From positions 19,626,572 through 19,690,571 of the forward strand of contig NC_088800.1 in assembly GCF_011386835.1 (NCBI RefSeq): a DNA stretch of 64,000 nucleotides. Reading direction: 5' to 3'. Positions 36,375-48,505 of this stretch are shown here, one piece after another (position 1 is the stretch's first letter; the number at the start of each line of letters is the position of its first letter). Position numbers and translations under genes: made by a program. Origin of the DNA: Chrysemys picta bellii (lineage: Eukaryota > Chordata > Testudines > Emydidae). Under the pieces are notes generated by a model. It was not told the origin of the DNA, made no database searches, and worked only from the letters and a program-made list of their open reading frames with translations.

Positions 36375-37925
36375 TTTGATTGGATTACTTTGACAGGATT
36401 ACCAGCCTATTGGAATGAGGGGAAGCAGTAGATGTGATCTACCTTGATTTTAGTAAGGCTTTTGACACAGTGCTGCCTGGTATTCTCATAAGTAACCTAG
36501 GGAAATGAGATCTAGATGAAATTACTATAAGGTGGTTGCACAACTATTTGAAAAACCATACTCAAAGAGTAGTTACTAATGGTTTGCTGTCAAATTGGGA
36601 GGGTGTATCTAGTGCAGTCCCACAGGAGTCAGACCCAGGTATGGTACTATTCAGTATTTTCATTAACGACTAGGATAATGGAGTAGACGATATGCTGATA
36701 ACCAGGGCTTCGTGTTTGTCATGGAGGTCCTAGAAGTCGCGGATTCCGTGACTTTCCATGACCTCCATGACTTCTGCAGGAGCCAGTATGGCTGACCCCA
36801 GTGTGGCTGCACCAGCCAACTGCTCAGATAGCCTTGGGACCAGCTGCACCGGCTGCTGCTTGAGCAGCCCAGCAGTGGCTCCCTGGGGCTCCCTCCCCAC
36901 CAGCCCCCGCCCAAGATTTAGTCAGTGGTATTTATAGTATAACTCATGGATGTGTCACGGGCCATGAATTTTTGTTTATTGCCCGTGACCTGTCTATGAC
37001 TTTTACTAAAAATACCTGTGACTAAATCGTAGCCTTACTTATAACATTTGCAGATAACATCAAGCTTGGAGTGGTTGCAAACACTTTGGAGGGTACTTTT
37101 AAAATTCAAAATGACCTTGACAAGTTGGAGAATTGGTCCGAATTCAACAAGATGAAATTTAATAAAGACAAGTGCAAAGTACTTCACGTAGGAAGGAAAA
37201 ATCAAATGCACAACTACAAAATGGGGATGTCTGTGTGGTAGTATTGCTGAAAAGGATGTGGAGGTTATGGTGGACCACAAACTGAATATGAGTTGTCAAT
37301 GTGATGCAGCTGCAAAAAAGGTTAATATCATTTTGGGGGGGTATCAACAGGAGTGTTGTATGTTAGACACAGGAGCTAATTGTCCCGCTCTACTCAGCAC
37401 TGGTGAGGCCCCAGCTTGATACCTGTGTCCAATTCTGGGCACCACAATTTAGGAAGGATGTGGACACATTGGAAAGAATCCAGAGGAAAGCAACAAAAAT
37501 GATAATAGGTTTAGAAAACCTGATTTATGAGGAAAGGTTGAAAAAACTGGGCATGTTTAATCTTGAGAAAAGAAGATGGAAGGAGTACCTGATAACAGTC
37601 TTTCTATATGTTAAGGGCTGTTATAAAGAGGGTAGTGATCTACCGTTCTCCATATCCACTGAAGGATAGGACAAGTAGTATTGGGCTTAATCTGCAGCAA
37701 GGGAGCTTTAGGTTAGATATTAGGAAAAACTTGCCAACTATAACAGTAGTTAAGCTCTGGAATAGGCTTCCAAGGGAGGTCGTGCAATCCCCACCATTGG
37801 ACAAATTGGACAAACACTTGCCAGTGATGGTCTAGGTTTATTTGGTCCTGCCGTAGCACAGGGGACTGAACTTGATGACTTCTCGAGGTCCCTTCCAGTC
37901 CTGCCTCTCTGTGATTCTATGTTGC
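36375..37925 (+). mobile_element. CR1 LINE, RT to 3-prime end, with DNA element inserted
   Basis: The first part translates to DVIYLDFSKAFDTV, the reverse-transcriptase motif of CR1. After the insert, TFADNIKLGVVANTLE replaces the usual ADD catalytic motif, so the copy is dead. It continues to the ORF2 C-terminus (37403-37669: VQFWAPQFRKDVDTLERIQR) and ends in cagtcctgcctctctgtgat. The insert is 36703-37037. Confidence 0.9.
36703..37037. mobile_element. DNA transposon nested in CR1
   Basis: It starts cagggcttcgtgtttgtcat and ends gtgactaaatcgtagcctta. CR1 host sequence is duplicated as ctgataac (36695-36702) and cttataac (37038-37045), 7 of 8 bases, suggesting hAT. Inner arms carry repeated cgtgac and tccatgac motifs. 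Confidence 0.8.
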
Positions 37926-37929
37926 CGGG

Positions 37930-39795
37930 CCACACAAGCCATTCCAAGATGTAGTAATAGACAGACATGATATGCTAAAAAGTAGGCAACAGATTCTTTG
38001 CCTAGGCTTATAAACTATCAAGACAATTTACAAGATTGGCCTATGTATTCAGATACCAATGTGGTGAGCACTGTATAAATAATCTGTACTAGATAGACTA
38101 AATGCTAAATAATCCTCAAAAAGCTTTATTCTTTTGAGATCTTGAAGTTCATGCGGTTTTCTGAAATGTAAAAAAAATGGGACTGAGACTCTTTGCTCTA
38201 AACATTGGGCTGGAAATCTTGCAAACAGCTTTGTAGCAAGTCTCCAGTAATTGACTGTTTTGGTTTGGCTGGAAAAAGCATGAAAACAGCTTTTCTTGTA
38301 ATATATTGAAATTTCCACTTCACATACTAACACAAATTGGGGACCAAAGAACATACTCTGGATTTAATAGTGGAAGAAGGGGAGAAATATAATCTTTGGT
38401 GTTTCAGTTCTGAGAGGTCAACGGGAGACATCCTACTGAAAGTTATTACCTATAAATGGCCTAGCAGATTTGGGTTTTTTTACAATTTTTAAAACCATTC
38501 TCTCTCAGGCAGGCAGTACAAGCATTATGCCAAGTTTCAGTCCACAGCAAATTTTTATGGGCAACTTCTAACCCTAGAAAGTAGGAAATATGAATAAACT
38601 GTGACATAACTGTGGGACCAAGCCATTGTTATAAAGGTCATGCCAAAGATGTTGTTTTCAAAGTAGAAACAAAATCTATCAAAAAGGAAAAGAAATGGTT
38701 CATGAAGTAGGACAGCCTGGTGAGAGGTCTTAAAATATTGGAGACAATACCCATTGTTTGTGTAACTCTGCAAATGAAAAGGCTCCTCCTTCCCCATAAC
38801 TAAATACACAAATTTGGTTAGTTTGGGTGAAGCCAAATGTGCATGAGATTTCATAATAGCAAATTTCTGAACAGCATGTTAAGCTACACAGAATTTAGCA
38901 GTCTGACATTGTCCTGTGCAGTTCAGTTTTTCACATTTTATGTTGGGCCAAACTCTCAACCTTCAGGGCATGAGAATTAAGGACAGATGTACTGTGAATT
39001 TGGGATGTGACCAAATCCAGGGGCAATTAATTTGCATGCATATCACCTTTGTATAAGTGGGTGGCCCCTTCTGTCACTCTCTGTGTTCTCTTCCTACAAG
39101 CTGTAGGCTGCCATTTCTGTTTTCATTCCAAAAGCACTAATCCCAGTTGGCTGCAACAGGAGTTTGTTTTTGCCTTACATCACATGATGTGCAAGATGCC
39201 ATTAATGGAATTCTTTTAGAATATTTCACCATCTGCAGCACAGTACTGTGTGTTTACTGTTTTTTTTCCAAATTTGAGCGTTTTCTAATCAGGACCATGG
39301 AACAAATTAAACAAGAGTAGTGAAAAAAACTTAGGACAGCTGAAAATAATCACTGGCATTCCTATACACTTTCTAAATAAACACAAGCTGTACCCTGGTT
39401 AATCATGTACCACATTTATCTGAAGCCCCAATTTTCAGACTGATATATACGACATTTAACCAGCTGAACTTTTACCCTTTCAGCCAAAATATAAAGAGAA
39501 ATGGCAGAATACAGTCTATGTTCGACTTTAATATTACTGAAAATGTGTCCTGGCTTGCATGATGACAGGGAATTAGGTACTCCTTCACCAACAGGAAAGT
39601 GGAAACGCAAACCTTAAAAAAAACAACCTACCCTCTCACTATTCAAAAATCTTAAAGAGGATCTCTGGTAGGTAAAGGTTTCAAAGGGCAGGGGCCATCT
39701 TTCCACTCCAAATGCTCAACTTTAATTCCTGGAAAGCAGTTTTTCCGAAAGATGTCAAGATCTTCAAAGAAAAGTGTAGCCTCTCCTCCAGGTGT
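37930..39795. other. Intron, nothing recognised
   Basis: Unique-looking AT-rich sequence. Minus-strand frames of about 100 codons (38049-38354, 38555-38854) lack motifs and are taken as chance. Confidence 0.45.
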
Positions 39796-39800
39796 TTTCT

Positions 39801-40128
39801 TAGAGTACGTGTACACGGCAAAAGAAAACAAACCAAGCCAAAAAAACCCAGTGGCAGTGAGTCTCAGTGCCCAGGCCTACAGACGTGGGTTCGTAACGCT
39901 CATGCGCCTGTGCTAAAAATAACTGTGTGGACATTTGGGCTCAGGCTGGAGGTTGCATTCCGAAACCCACATCCTTCCCTGGACTTCAGAGTCCAAACTC
40001 CAGCCAGAGCCTGCATGTCTACAAGGCTATTCTTAGCGCTGTACTGTGAGCTCTGGGAGCCTGAGTCTGTAGACATGGGCTCTACGACTCACTGCAGTGA
40101 AGTGGTTTTTTTGCCTTGTAGACAAATC
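39801..40128. mobile_element. Short DNA transposon
   Basis: The ends gtgtacacggcaaaagaaaa and ggtttttttgccttgtagac are inverted with few mismatches. The interior contains paired cctacagacgtgggttcgta and gtctgtagacatgggctcta blocks in inverted order. Non-coding. Confidence 0.65.
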
Positions 40129-40257
40129 TTCTGTAATAGTGTTCCTCCAAAGAATAAGGATTCTTGGCAGGCGAATGTAGATAAATGGGTCCTAAAAAGC
40201 AAAGGGACGCTTTCCTCATGATACAGGAGCTACTTTGTTTAAAAGCAAAGGTATGGT

Positions 40258-40965
40258 TGTGACGTTCCCCTCTGGTGTTATCTGGACTGGTCATCTGCTA
40301 GGTCACTTCAATCCTTGACTCTGGGAGCCAGCCTTACCCTGCTCTGCTGTGAGAACCCCCACTCCTGGGCTGTTCACGCACAGCCTCTGGCATGTAACCT
40401 GCTCCCAGCTACTTGCAACCGAATGACACTAGCCAATATCTGTGGTCCCAGACACAACCCTAGGAACCTCCGTCTTGTAGTGTCCAGTTATGCCCGCTGG
40501 ACACTGCAAGCTTATGCGAGTTTGTCAATTTAACAAATAAATTGATATGTACCAGGCCTGTTATCTCAAGGGGAGTCTCTGACACACTTCAAACCAAACA
40601 CACTGCTTCAGGTAGACAATGGCTGTTGATGGGTTGTTTGACACCACGCCCGGGCGCTGGTTACTTTCCTTGCTTTTGCCTCTGGGGAGCTAATATCTGG
40701 CTGATTACCCCAACTTACAGCATGTTTTAGAGACAACCATACTACACAATTCTCATAACTTCATATGCATTAATGATATACATATATGGATAGAGAAATG
40801 ATTCTATGATTCTATATACATATATGGATAGAGAAATGACTTTCAGCAGATCATAACCTTTCCCCTGATACCTTAGAAGACATGCTTTATATGTAAGATC
40901 ATGATTATATGAAAATGAGGAATATGGGGGTTACAGCACACTTCCCCAAGGTATAGAATGTCACA
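40258..40965 (+). mobile_element. Solo LTR (endogenous retrovirus-type)
   Basis: The element begins tgtgacgttcccctctggtg and ends ggtatagaatgtcaca, giving TG...CA termini with a short inverted tgtgac/gtcaca. A perfect 5-bp duplication atggt is at 40253-40257 and 40966-40970. The length is 708 bp. No gag, pol or env is present. Confidence 0.88.
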
Positions 40966-41309
40966 ATGGTTATTGGTGGTCAATTTTTTCTTTCCTTTTC
41001 TCAGCCTATTTAATTTTCTATGGACTTTAACCATAGTTCTTTATCTGTAGCAGAGAACACAATCTTGCCTCTCTGTGTCAGCTGTCAGTGCTGTTGACCA
41101 AAAGATATGTACACAAGAACAGTGCAGGAAGCTTTTTCCTTCCCACTACTCCAGAGATCCAGCTTATCACTTATTTGAGTGCCAGTCTGTAGGGGCACTG
41201 ACATCAATAATTGCCAGTTACTGCAAAACTCCCACAGGGCAGCACAGTGTGCCACTTTATACTAGTAGGCCAGATTAATATCAGTATTACTAGATGTTTA
41301 ATTAGGGAG

Positions 41310-41582
41310 AGATAGTGTGATCTATTTGATAGGGCACTGGACTGGGAATCAAGAGACCTCAGTTAATGCTCTGTTTGGCCAGTGATCTGCTGTGTGACCT
41401 CTGGCAAATCACTTCACTTTTTTGTGTCTCTGTTTCCACTTCCACCATTCCATCTGTCTTGCCTGTTTAGATTGTAAACTCTCTGGGGCAGGAACTGTGT
41501 CTCATTATATGATTGTACAGTGCCTAGCACAATGGGGTCCTGATCTCAGTTCGGGCATCTAGGCACTACCATAAAGAAATAA
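41310..41582 (+). repeat. tRNA-derived SINE with LINE-like tail
   Basis: A tRNA-related head (gatagggcactggactggga) and body (gatctgctgtgtgacctctg) are followed by a tail with gattgtaaactctctggggc, gtacagtgcctagcacaatg and aaataataa. It is the most complete copy of this SINE in the window. Confidence 0.75.
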
Positions 41583-41689
41583 TAAACTCAATAGTATTAA
41601 TGTATGTAGATACAGAGTGATGTTTCTTCCTAGGTTTTAAATGCCACTGAATCTCTGATTGTTGTTATATAAAAGAGCTTGTTAGTCTT

Positions 41690-42297
41690 TCAGCCTGGTC
41701 TTCCTACAAATTTATTTTGGTATAGCTATCTCTCTCAGGGCTGTGAAAAATCCACACACCCCTGAGAGACATATATCTACTGACCTAACTCCTGGTATAG
41801 ATCAGTGCTAAGTCAATTTCTGAGAATTCTTCTGTAGACCTAGCTACCACATCTCGGAGAGGTGGATTACCTACACCAGTGTTTCCCAAACTTGGGACGC
41901 CGCTTGTGTAGGGAAAGCCCCTGGCGGGCCAGGCCGGTTTGTTTACCTGCTGCATCCGCAAGTCCGGCCAGTTGTGGCTCCCACTGGCTGCAGTTTGCCG
42001 CTCCAGGCCAATGGGAGCTGCTGGAAGCGGCGGTCAGTACGTCCCTCAGCCCACGCAGCCCCCATTGGCTTGGAGCAGCTAACCGCAGCCAGTGGGAGCC
42101 GCGATTGGCCAGACCTGCGGACGCGGCAGATAAACAAACCGGCCCGGCCTGCCAGGGGCTTTCCCTACACAAGCGGCATCCCAAGTTTGGGAAACACTGA
42201 CCTATACTAATGGGAGAAGCGCTCTTGTCAGTGAAGGTTGTGTCTACAGTGAAGCACTACAGTGGTGCAGCTGCAGTGTCTGAAGTGTAGACAAGCC
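41690..42297. mobile_element. DNA transposon split by a hAT
   Basis: The left part reads tagctatctctctcagggct to ggtggattacctacac and the right part aatgggagaagcgctcttgt to gaagtgtagacaagcct. The same left block occurs at 7876-8049. The insert is 41877-42199. Confidence 0.7.
41877..42199. mobile_element. Palindromic hAT MITE nested in a DNA transposon
   Basis: Termini cagtgtttcccaaacttggg and cccaagtttgggaaacactg are perfect inverted repeats. The host octamer is duplicated as acctacac / acctatac (41869-41876, 42200-42207). Same family as 14274-14526. Confidence 0.93.
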
Positions 42298-42395
42298 TGA
42301 AGAATGTTATCCCAGAAACTTCTAGTTAGTGTAAAATGTTATCCTGGTAAACTGTGTGTTAAAGGGTGATAAGAATTTAATTTTTCACTTTACAG

Positions 42396-42554
42396 GTGTT
42401 GTTGTCTGTGAACCTCCTAACAACAAGCTGGATAAATTCACAGGAGTTCTTTTCTGGAAAGATAATAGGTACTCGCTCAATAATGAAAAGATGCTGCTAC
42501 GAGGTTGTGTGTTGAGAAACACAGGCTGGTGCTTTGGAATGGTTATTTTTGCCG
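42396..42554 (+). CDS. ATP8B4: ATP8B4 exon E: end of A domain
   Basis: This 159-nt exon encodes the segment beginning [16 protein letters not shown] and ending [15 protein letters not shown]. Family landmarks are CE-PN--L--F-G and LLRGC-LRNT, which close the A domain and lead toward TM3. The acceptor is cactttacag, the donor is gtaagac, and both junctions are phase 1. The exon begins about 100 bases after a DNA transposon that itself carries a nested hAT. Confidence 0.96.
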
Positions 42555-42674
42555 GTAAGACCAACCTTTATGGATTAACAGCAGTTTTAACCCCTAATGT
42601 GCTCACATACCAGTACCCTGTATAACAGCTATGTATCATTATGGCTTGGTGTCTATAACGGCTGGCATAGATAC

Positions 42675-42890
42675 TCCACATTCAGATAGATCCTTTCGTC
42701 TTAGGATCTCAGAAATATTGTACAAAGTTTATAGGTATAATTGTCCCCATTTTATAAATGGGCTGAAAAGCGAGGCATGGAGAGGTTAGCTGTCTTGACC
42801 GAAGTGTCACAGTGATTCACTAGCAGAGGCAAGAGTAGAACCTAAATATCTTAACTCCCTCTCTCCTATTTTAACCACTAGGAGAGAGCA
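42675..42890 (-). repeat. MIR-like SINE
   Basis: Contains ccccattttataaatgggct, gattcactagcagaggcaag and attttaaccactagga, the reverse order of a MIR/tRNA SINE. Confidence 0.55.
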
Positions 42891-44289
42891 GGCACTAGCC
42901 ATCTGAATTTATCTGTGTATACAAGCATCTCAAACTTTAGTTGTCCCTGAGGGTGTCAGTGTTTCAAAGTCCTGAACAAAAATGTAATAAATATGAAAGT
43001 AATGGATCAGCCTTGCAAAATTGTCATGACTTTACCAGTCCAAGCAGAAAATGTACTTTCCTGTCCATTTACCATGATGTCTGATGAAAGAGCTAATGAT
43101 ATTTTACTCGCCCAGAGCAAATCGCAAGTAGAATTTTGCAAGAATGCAATAGATGCTCACAAATATATTACAAAATTTCATATGCCCTAGTAATGCAAAG
43201 AAACGGAGACAAGGAAAATCCTGGCATTAGGAATGATATGGGAAAGTATAGATAGTAATTAGGTCTGGTAGATGCAACACATTGGGATGCTGTTGTAAAA
43301 TTGCCCACCAATTAAGGGGAAGATGGACTTCTATCCCATGTCAACATATAATGGTTGGGTGAGCGGAGGCAGTTAGGGAAGGCTGACATTATGTTTACAC
43401 AAAATTTATGTAATACCAAACAAAATGTATGTGTGTATAGATATGTAGATAAAAGTTGTGTATATTTATATTTCTTCCTTATCCAACCTTTGTTAGTCCT
43501 CGTCTTATATTGTAAGTTCTTTGATGTAATGAATCCCAGTTCTTGACTAGGCACTGTGGGTACTAATCTATTATACACATTTAATAATAGTAATAATAGA
43601 GGGAACCTCAGGATGAATTTAAACTATTCATATATTTAATGATATATGAGGTAATTACATTCCATATAGTCAAATTAAGACATTGTGCAAATCAATATCC
43701 ATGTGACGTGAATCAGAGTCCTTGGCTATACTACAATTATCAATCAAGAAGAATTCACATTTAAAACCCATACCCCAAAAAAACCATCCCAGCTCTTCCT
43801 GAATAATCTTAGCTATGTGTTTGCTGCAAATGTGTATGTAGAGCACTGCTGGTTTTAAATTCATGGGCAATGCCCAGATGTGTCAAAACACATATATCTG
43901 TACCTAGAATGTAGCCAGTAAATTGGTTGGGCCAGGTTCATTTGCTCTTTAGTTGAGCATGTCCTTGTTCTTAGATTTTTGGAATTAAAAAAGAGCTCAG
44001 TTTTGAGGAGCTTTTATGAATTATGTGGCCTGCCATCAAACAGCAGCTTGCTGATGTGCCTTGAAGACCACTCTCTTCATTCATGTGGATGTTAATACAC
44101 ATTACTTTACATACTCAGTAGTTCCAGTGACATAAAAGTTGACTATATTCCATGTAAGCCCATCAGAGGGGAAGTTTGGCTTGAACAACCACACATAATG
44201 AGAGGAGAGGCTGACTGCTTGCTTTGCTGTGGGCCAGCATTACAGAACTTGTGGAAACTTAATGAATAAATAAAATAATAATAATAATT

Positions 44290-44460
44290 AATTGGCACTT
44301 CTGTATCAGCTTCCAGTTGAGCATCTCAAAGTGCATTACAGATATTAATAATTTAAGCCCCAGAAAACCCTGCTGAGATAGGTAGGTAAGTATGATCCCC
44401 ATTTTATAGATGAGGAAACAGGAGCTTAGAGAGGTAATGTGTAATGAGGTCTCAAAGGAA
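44290..44460 (-). repeat. MIR-like SINE
   Basis: Contains gcatctcaaagtgcattaca, tccccattttatagatgagg and gcttagagaggtaatg. Confidence 0.55.
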
Positions 44461-44857
44461 GTCGGGGGTGAGGCAAGCGAAGAACACAGAACAGCTTGTT
44501 CCTAATTTTGTAGTTTTATGTGAATAAAGTCCTTGGAAATTACCTCTGTCTGGAATGAAATATTTTTGGAGCAATAAGATTTTAAATTAGATGATGATTT
44601 TCACCCCCCAGCCTAACCACCATTCTACAGCTGCGGAATATTTTTCAAAATTGATTGTGAAAGCTCAGGAATGCTTTTAGACAATTAAAATTTGCAAAAT
44701 GATATCTCAGTTTTTAGAATTTATTTCTTGCATATGCATTAGAAAAAAGTAGCTTCAATATGTGTATTTTTAAAAATTTCAGTAATGTATTTAATAATTT
44801 TAGTAAATAATTGATCATGTAATGATTTAAAAAAAGATTTGTTACTTTTTTTTATAG

Positions 44858-44946
44858 GCCCTGACACTAAATTAATGCAAAACAGTGGTAGAACTAAATT
44901 TAAAAGAACAAGCATTGACCGGCTGATGAATACTTTAGTATTATGG
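44858..44946 (+). CDS. ATP8B4: ATP8B4 exon F: linker before TM3
   Basis: This 89-nt exon encodes [20 protein letters not shown] then RLMNTLVLW. The G-DTKLMQN-G--KFKRTS-D motif is diagnostic of class-1 P4-ATPases and lies just before TM3. The acceptor is ttttttttatag, the donor is gtaagtt, and the exon ends in phase 0. Confidence 0.97.
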
Positions 44947-44949
44947 GTA

Positions 44950-46625
44950 AGTTATTATAGTCAGATCAGGAAAAATCAGTGGGCATTGCATCCACATAAT
45001 TAATCTACTCTACTAAATTATCATTTCAGATATCGTGGAATTATCTGTATCAGTAGATATTTTTGGACAGTGTACGATACCAATATGAAAGCATTGCAGC
45101 ACAGATGCATACATAAGTTGAAAGACACACGTTTATCCATCTTGAAGACCATTATCTGTCACCGAGCACCCCTGCATACAGGAGTATTTACAAGCAGTAG
45201 CAATCCATTGTTCTTTAGGGCAGGATCTTTTCATGAGGCCACTGGTATGATGAGCTAAAGACAAATGCACAGAAAGTTTTTACAGCAATTTTTCTTATCT
45301 CTCACCATCGTTCTGGTTCCTAAACTTCAGTGAGAACAGGATTGTACCCTTCCTGTTAATTTTGTGACAGGTTATCCCCAGGTAGTGAAGATCAGGTGCA
45401 GAAATTTGTAACTAGGAACCTTCAGTGGACTGAGTATTTCACTTTTGTGTCAAACTTGGTCTCTACGATTAAAGCTAAGGATATATCCAAATTCCTTATT
45501 GTTACTTAGTGAAACAAAATATTGCAGTTTTGGCATAGGCAGACTTCAAAGCTACTACTTTTTTAAGTGTTGTGTTTTTGATCATGGGAGAAATTATGGA
45601 GTTGCAGAAACTTTTTAACTGAGTAAATCCAAAGATTCATAGATGGGGTTGGGGATGAAGAGAGAAGTTTCCATGTGAGAAATAGTGAAATTTTTCCAGC
45701 ATGGCTAAATACTACTCACATTTTTAAAGTTATTTATAGCTCTTCTGTACCCACATGCTATTAAAATTAATCCTTTACCAATGACTTAGAAAAACACATC
45801 TTAAACCAAACTTTTATAAGAATGCTCACAGCCAGTGCTCATTGAGGTTTTTGTTATTTACCACAACAATAAAAAAAAACTCTTTTTGCCAACTCTTCTA
45901 ATAACTGCACCTATTTGTAGTTTATGTACAACATAGGATTATAATGATGTTGGACCAGATCCTAAGGTCTTCACTATTGGCTAGATTTGCCTTTAGATCA
46001 CAGCCCATAGAAAGTAGCAGTATAGAACTACATCATCCGGGGAGAACATCAAAAGATATTGTGTCTCAGGAAGGCAGGATGGCACCCAGAGCTCCCCAAC
46101 ATGCTTGGGGAGTATGTGTATGGCTACAATGATTTTATGTGATGCATCTTAAACCCCCTCACACTGCACTGTAACTGTCCCATGACCCAGAGCAGAGGGA
46201 GATGGGGACCTACCCTCCCTTTGGCTCCGGACTGCAATTTGGCCTCTCCCCCCTGTGCAAAGCAGGCACACTCGTACATGTATGTACATAAATACACACA
46301 CATGTGCTGTGCACTCGCGAAAGGGTCAGGGGAACATGGGCTCTGGTTTGTACACAGCCAGTATCTAGACAAACTGAGTAAGGAATGGGGACTAACTGGA
46401 GACAAACTAATTATGGACTCAGAATTTGGGCCTTTATTTGTGGCAAAGAACAGCAAAATGAGATTTTCCCCTCATCTTATTAGAGATGAAATATTCTTTG
46501 CTTTGTTTACTTAGACTGGGCAATATCAATATGTGTATATATAGGTGAAATGTATCCTTTCCATGTATCCATTTTAGGAAATAGTACACATTTTGAAAAA
46601 CCTAACCAGCTCTGCTATTCTCATT
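44950..46625. other. Introns around exons F and G, nothing recognised
   Basis: No supported element between exons F and G. The overlapping 110-codon frames on both strands at 46124-46514 are mutual shadows without motifs. Confidence 0.45.
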
Positions 46626-46629
46626 TCAG

Positions 46630-46826
46630 ATCTTTGGCTTTTTGGTATGTATGGGAATAATTCTGGCAATAGGAAATTCAATATGGGAACAACAGGTTGG
46701 GGCCCATTTCAGAATTTACCTTTATTGGAATGAAGTGGTGAACAGTTCTGTATTTTCAGGATTTCTCACATTTTGGTCGTACATTATCGTACTCAATTCA
46801 GTTGTGCCTATTTCCCTGTATGTGAG
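46630..46826 (+). CDS. ATP8B4: ATP8B4 exon G: TM3, exoplasmic loop and TM4 with PISL
   Basis: This 197-nt exon begins IFGFLVCMGIILAIGN (TM3, about residues 1-17). It continues through a lumenal/extracellular loop (WEQQVGAHFRIYLYWNE) and then TM4 (FLTFWSYIIVLNSVVPISLY). The PISL motif at 46807-46818 replaces the PEGL of cation pumps and is the P4-ATPase lipid-path signature. The acceptor is tcatttcag and the donor is gtaagat, in phase 2. A long TTTC microsatellite sits about 215 bases downstream. Confidence 0.97.
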
Positions 46827-47021
46827 GTAAGATGAGAGATTATGATTTTATAAAGCATATAAATATTAATGCCTATTTCATGTCAACTTTTTTTCTTAAT
46901 TGCAATGTTATGCTTTATCCTGTTAATTTTTGTGCTTTTAAAACTTGATCTGCTGCGTACTTTGTACATAAGAAACCTAAACCTTTTATGGAGATAATGC
47001 TTAGAACTGGAGAATAGCACA

Positions 47022-47046
47022 TGCTTGCTTGCTTGCTTGCTTGTTT

Positions 47047-47114
<68 letters not shown>

Positions 47115-47116
47115 GT
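47022..47116 (+). repeat. (GCTT)n-(TTTC)n microsatellite
   Basis: About five GCTT units are followed by about eighteen TTTC units. It lies about 200 bases downstream of exon G and forms a long pyrimidine tract in the transcript. Confidence 0.97.
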
Positions 47117-48322
47117 CTAGAATTCATTGTCATTGAATTATGTCAACTCTTTTGTTTCCTCCTTGCTTCGCTCTCCAACAGCTGACAGGTAAGCAGTGGT
47201 GGACATCTGTCACTCCCTGCACCTGACCTTTGGTTTGAGAAATAGCAATGCATTCATCACCTTTGTGATATTTTTGTTGTTCATCTTTTCCTCAGAATGT
47301 CCTTAATGTGCATATTTAATTTCTTCTTCCTTAAATGTTGAGTCCTTATGTAAAAATTTCCTTTGATCTCGTGCTGAACAACATTATTGAGAGGGCATTA
47401 TTCCTTAACTAAGGTTCCTGTTCACACAAGTTTTACATTATTCCAGCACCTCTTAAAGTTAAAAAATATGGAAATTAAAATCCACAGTGTTTATTATATG
47501 ATGGCTAATCTCATATTTTCAGTTATTATTCTTAAAACCACCGTCTTTCGCCTTGCTAATATTGACGTTGCAGTTAGACAATTTGTAGGGTAGAAAATTA
47601 GCAGAATGATTCAAAATAGTTTTTTGGCTCCTTCAGGCATCAAATCCATGTTAATAAAGAATAAAATTCATGCAATGTTTGCAGTTGCTGAATATTTCTG
47701 ATGGATTATGGGTAAGTGTAGTGGATTAAGAGTAGGGTTTACAGTATTGGAGCTTCTAATACATTGCCTCACTTTGTCACTGAGAAGTAAATCTTGTGCT
47801 TGATTGAGGTATATATGCTAGAGGAAATAAAAGGAGTATTGTCGTGGTTGACAGGGCCAAAATGTAAACAGGCTTATCAAAATAATGGGTATAGCAGAGT
47901 GATATTGTGATCTTTTTATCCTTCAGTGTTCTTTTTAAATGTACTAAGAGCTTTCCAGTACTTTTTTCCCACAGTTAAACTGTGTCCATTCCCCCTAGGC
48001 TGGCTATGTTTATCTGCAAAAAGCGCTATTTTCTGTTTAAAGTTTTTGTAATCTTTTTCTTATTACTAGAAGCACACAGTTTTAATTTTTAAAGTTACTT
48101 GCTTACTTAGCTATCGTGCTTACAGGTGCCTGCTAGTAGTGATCAGTGGTATATATGTCTCCATGTACTTCTACATGTGAAATTAGATTTTTAAAGTTAA
48201 AAAAACAATAACCCTGTGGTAGAGAGTGAATGAGTTGCATGTACAACCTCTCTCTTTTATATACATTTTATATGCATTTAATATACATTTTAAAAATCCC
48301 TACAAATATATTTAAATTACTG

Positions 48323-48505
48323 GTTTCAGAGTAGCAGCCGTGTTAGTCTGTATCCGCAAAAAGAACAGGAGTACTTGTGGCACCTTAGAGACTAACAAAT
48401 TTATTAGAGCATAAGCTTTCCGAAGAAGTGGGTTGTAGTCCACGAAAGCTTATGCTCTAATAAATTTGTTAGTCTCTAAGGTGCCACAAGTACTCCTGTT
48501 CTTTT
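48323..48505. mobile_element. Palindromic double Penelope tail
   Basis: Two arms of 62 bases (48359-48420 and 48444-48505) are exact reverse complements around a 23-base centre. The left side extends with gtagcagccgtgttagtctg, the Penelope-tail signature. A perfect 14-bp duplication tatttaaattactg flanks it (48309-48322, 48506-48519). It could fold into a strong hairpin in RNA or cruciform in DNA. Confidence 0.93.

Noticed and set aside
39712..40221. 169-codon open frame
   Set aside because: It runs through the short DNA transposon at 39801-40128 and carries no known motif.
46124..46514. Two 110-codon frames on opposite strands as a novel exon
   Set aside because: They are reverse-strand shadows of each other, lack splice sites in a useful phase, and show no motif.
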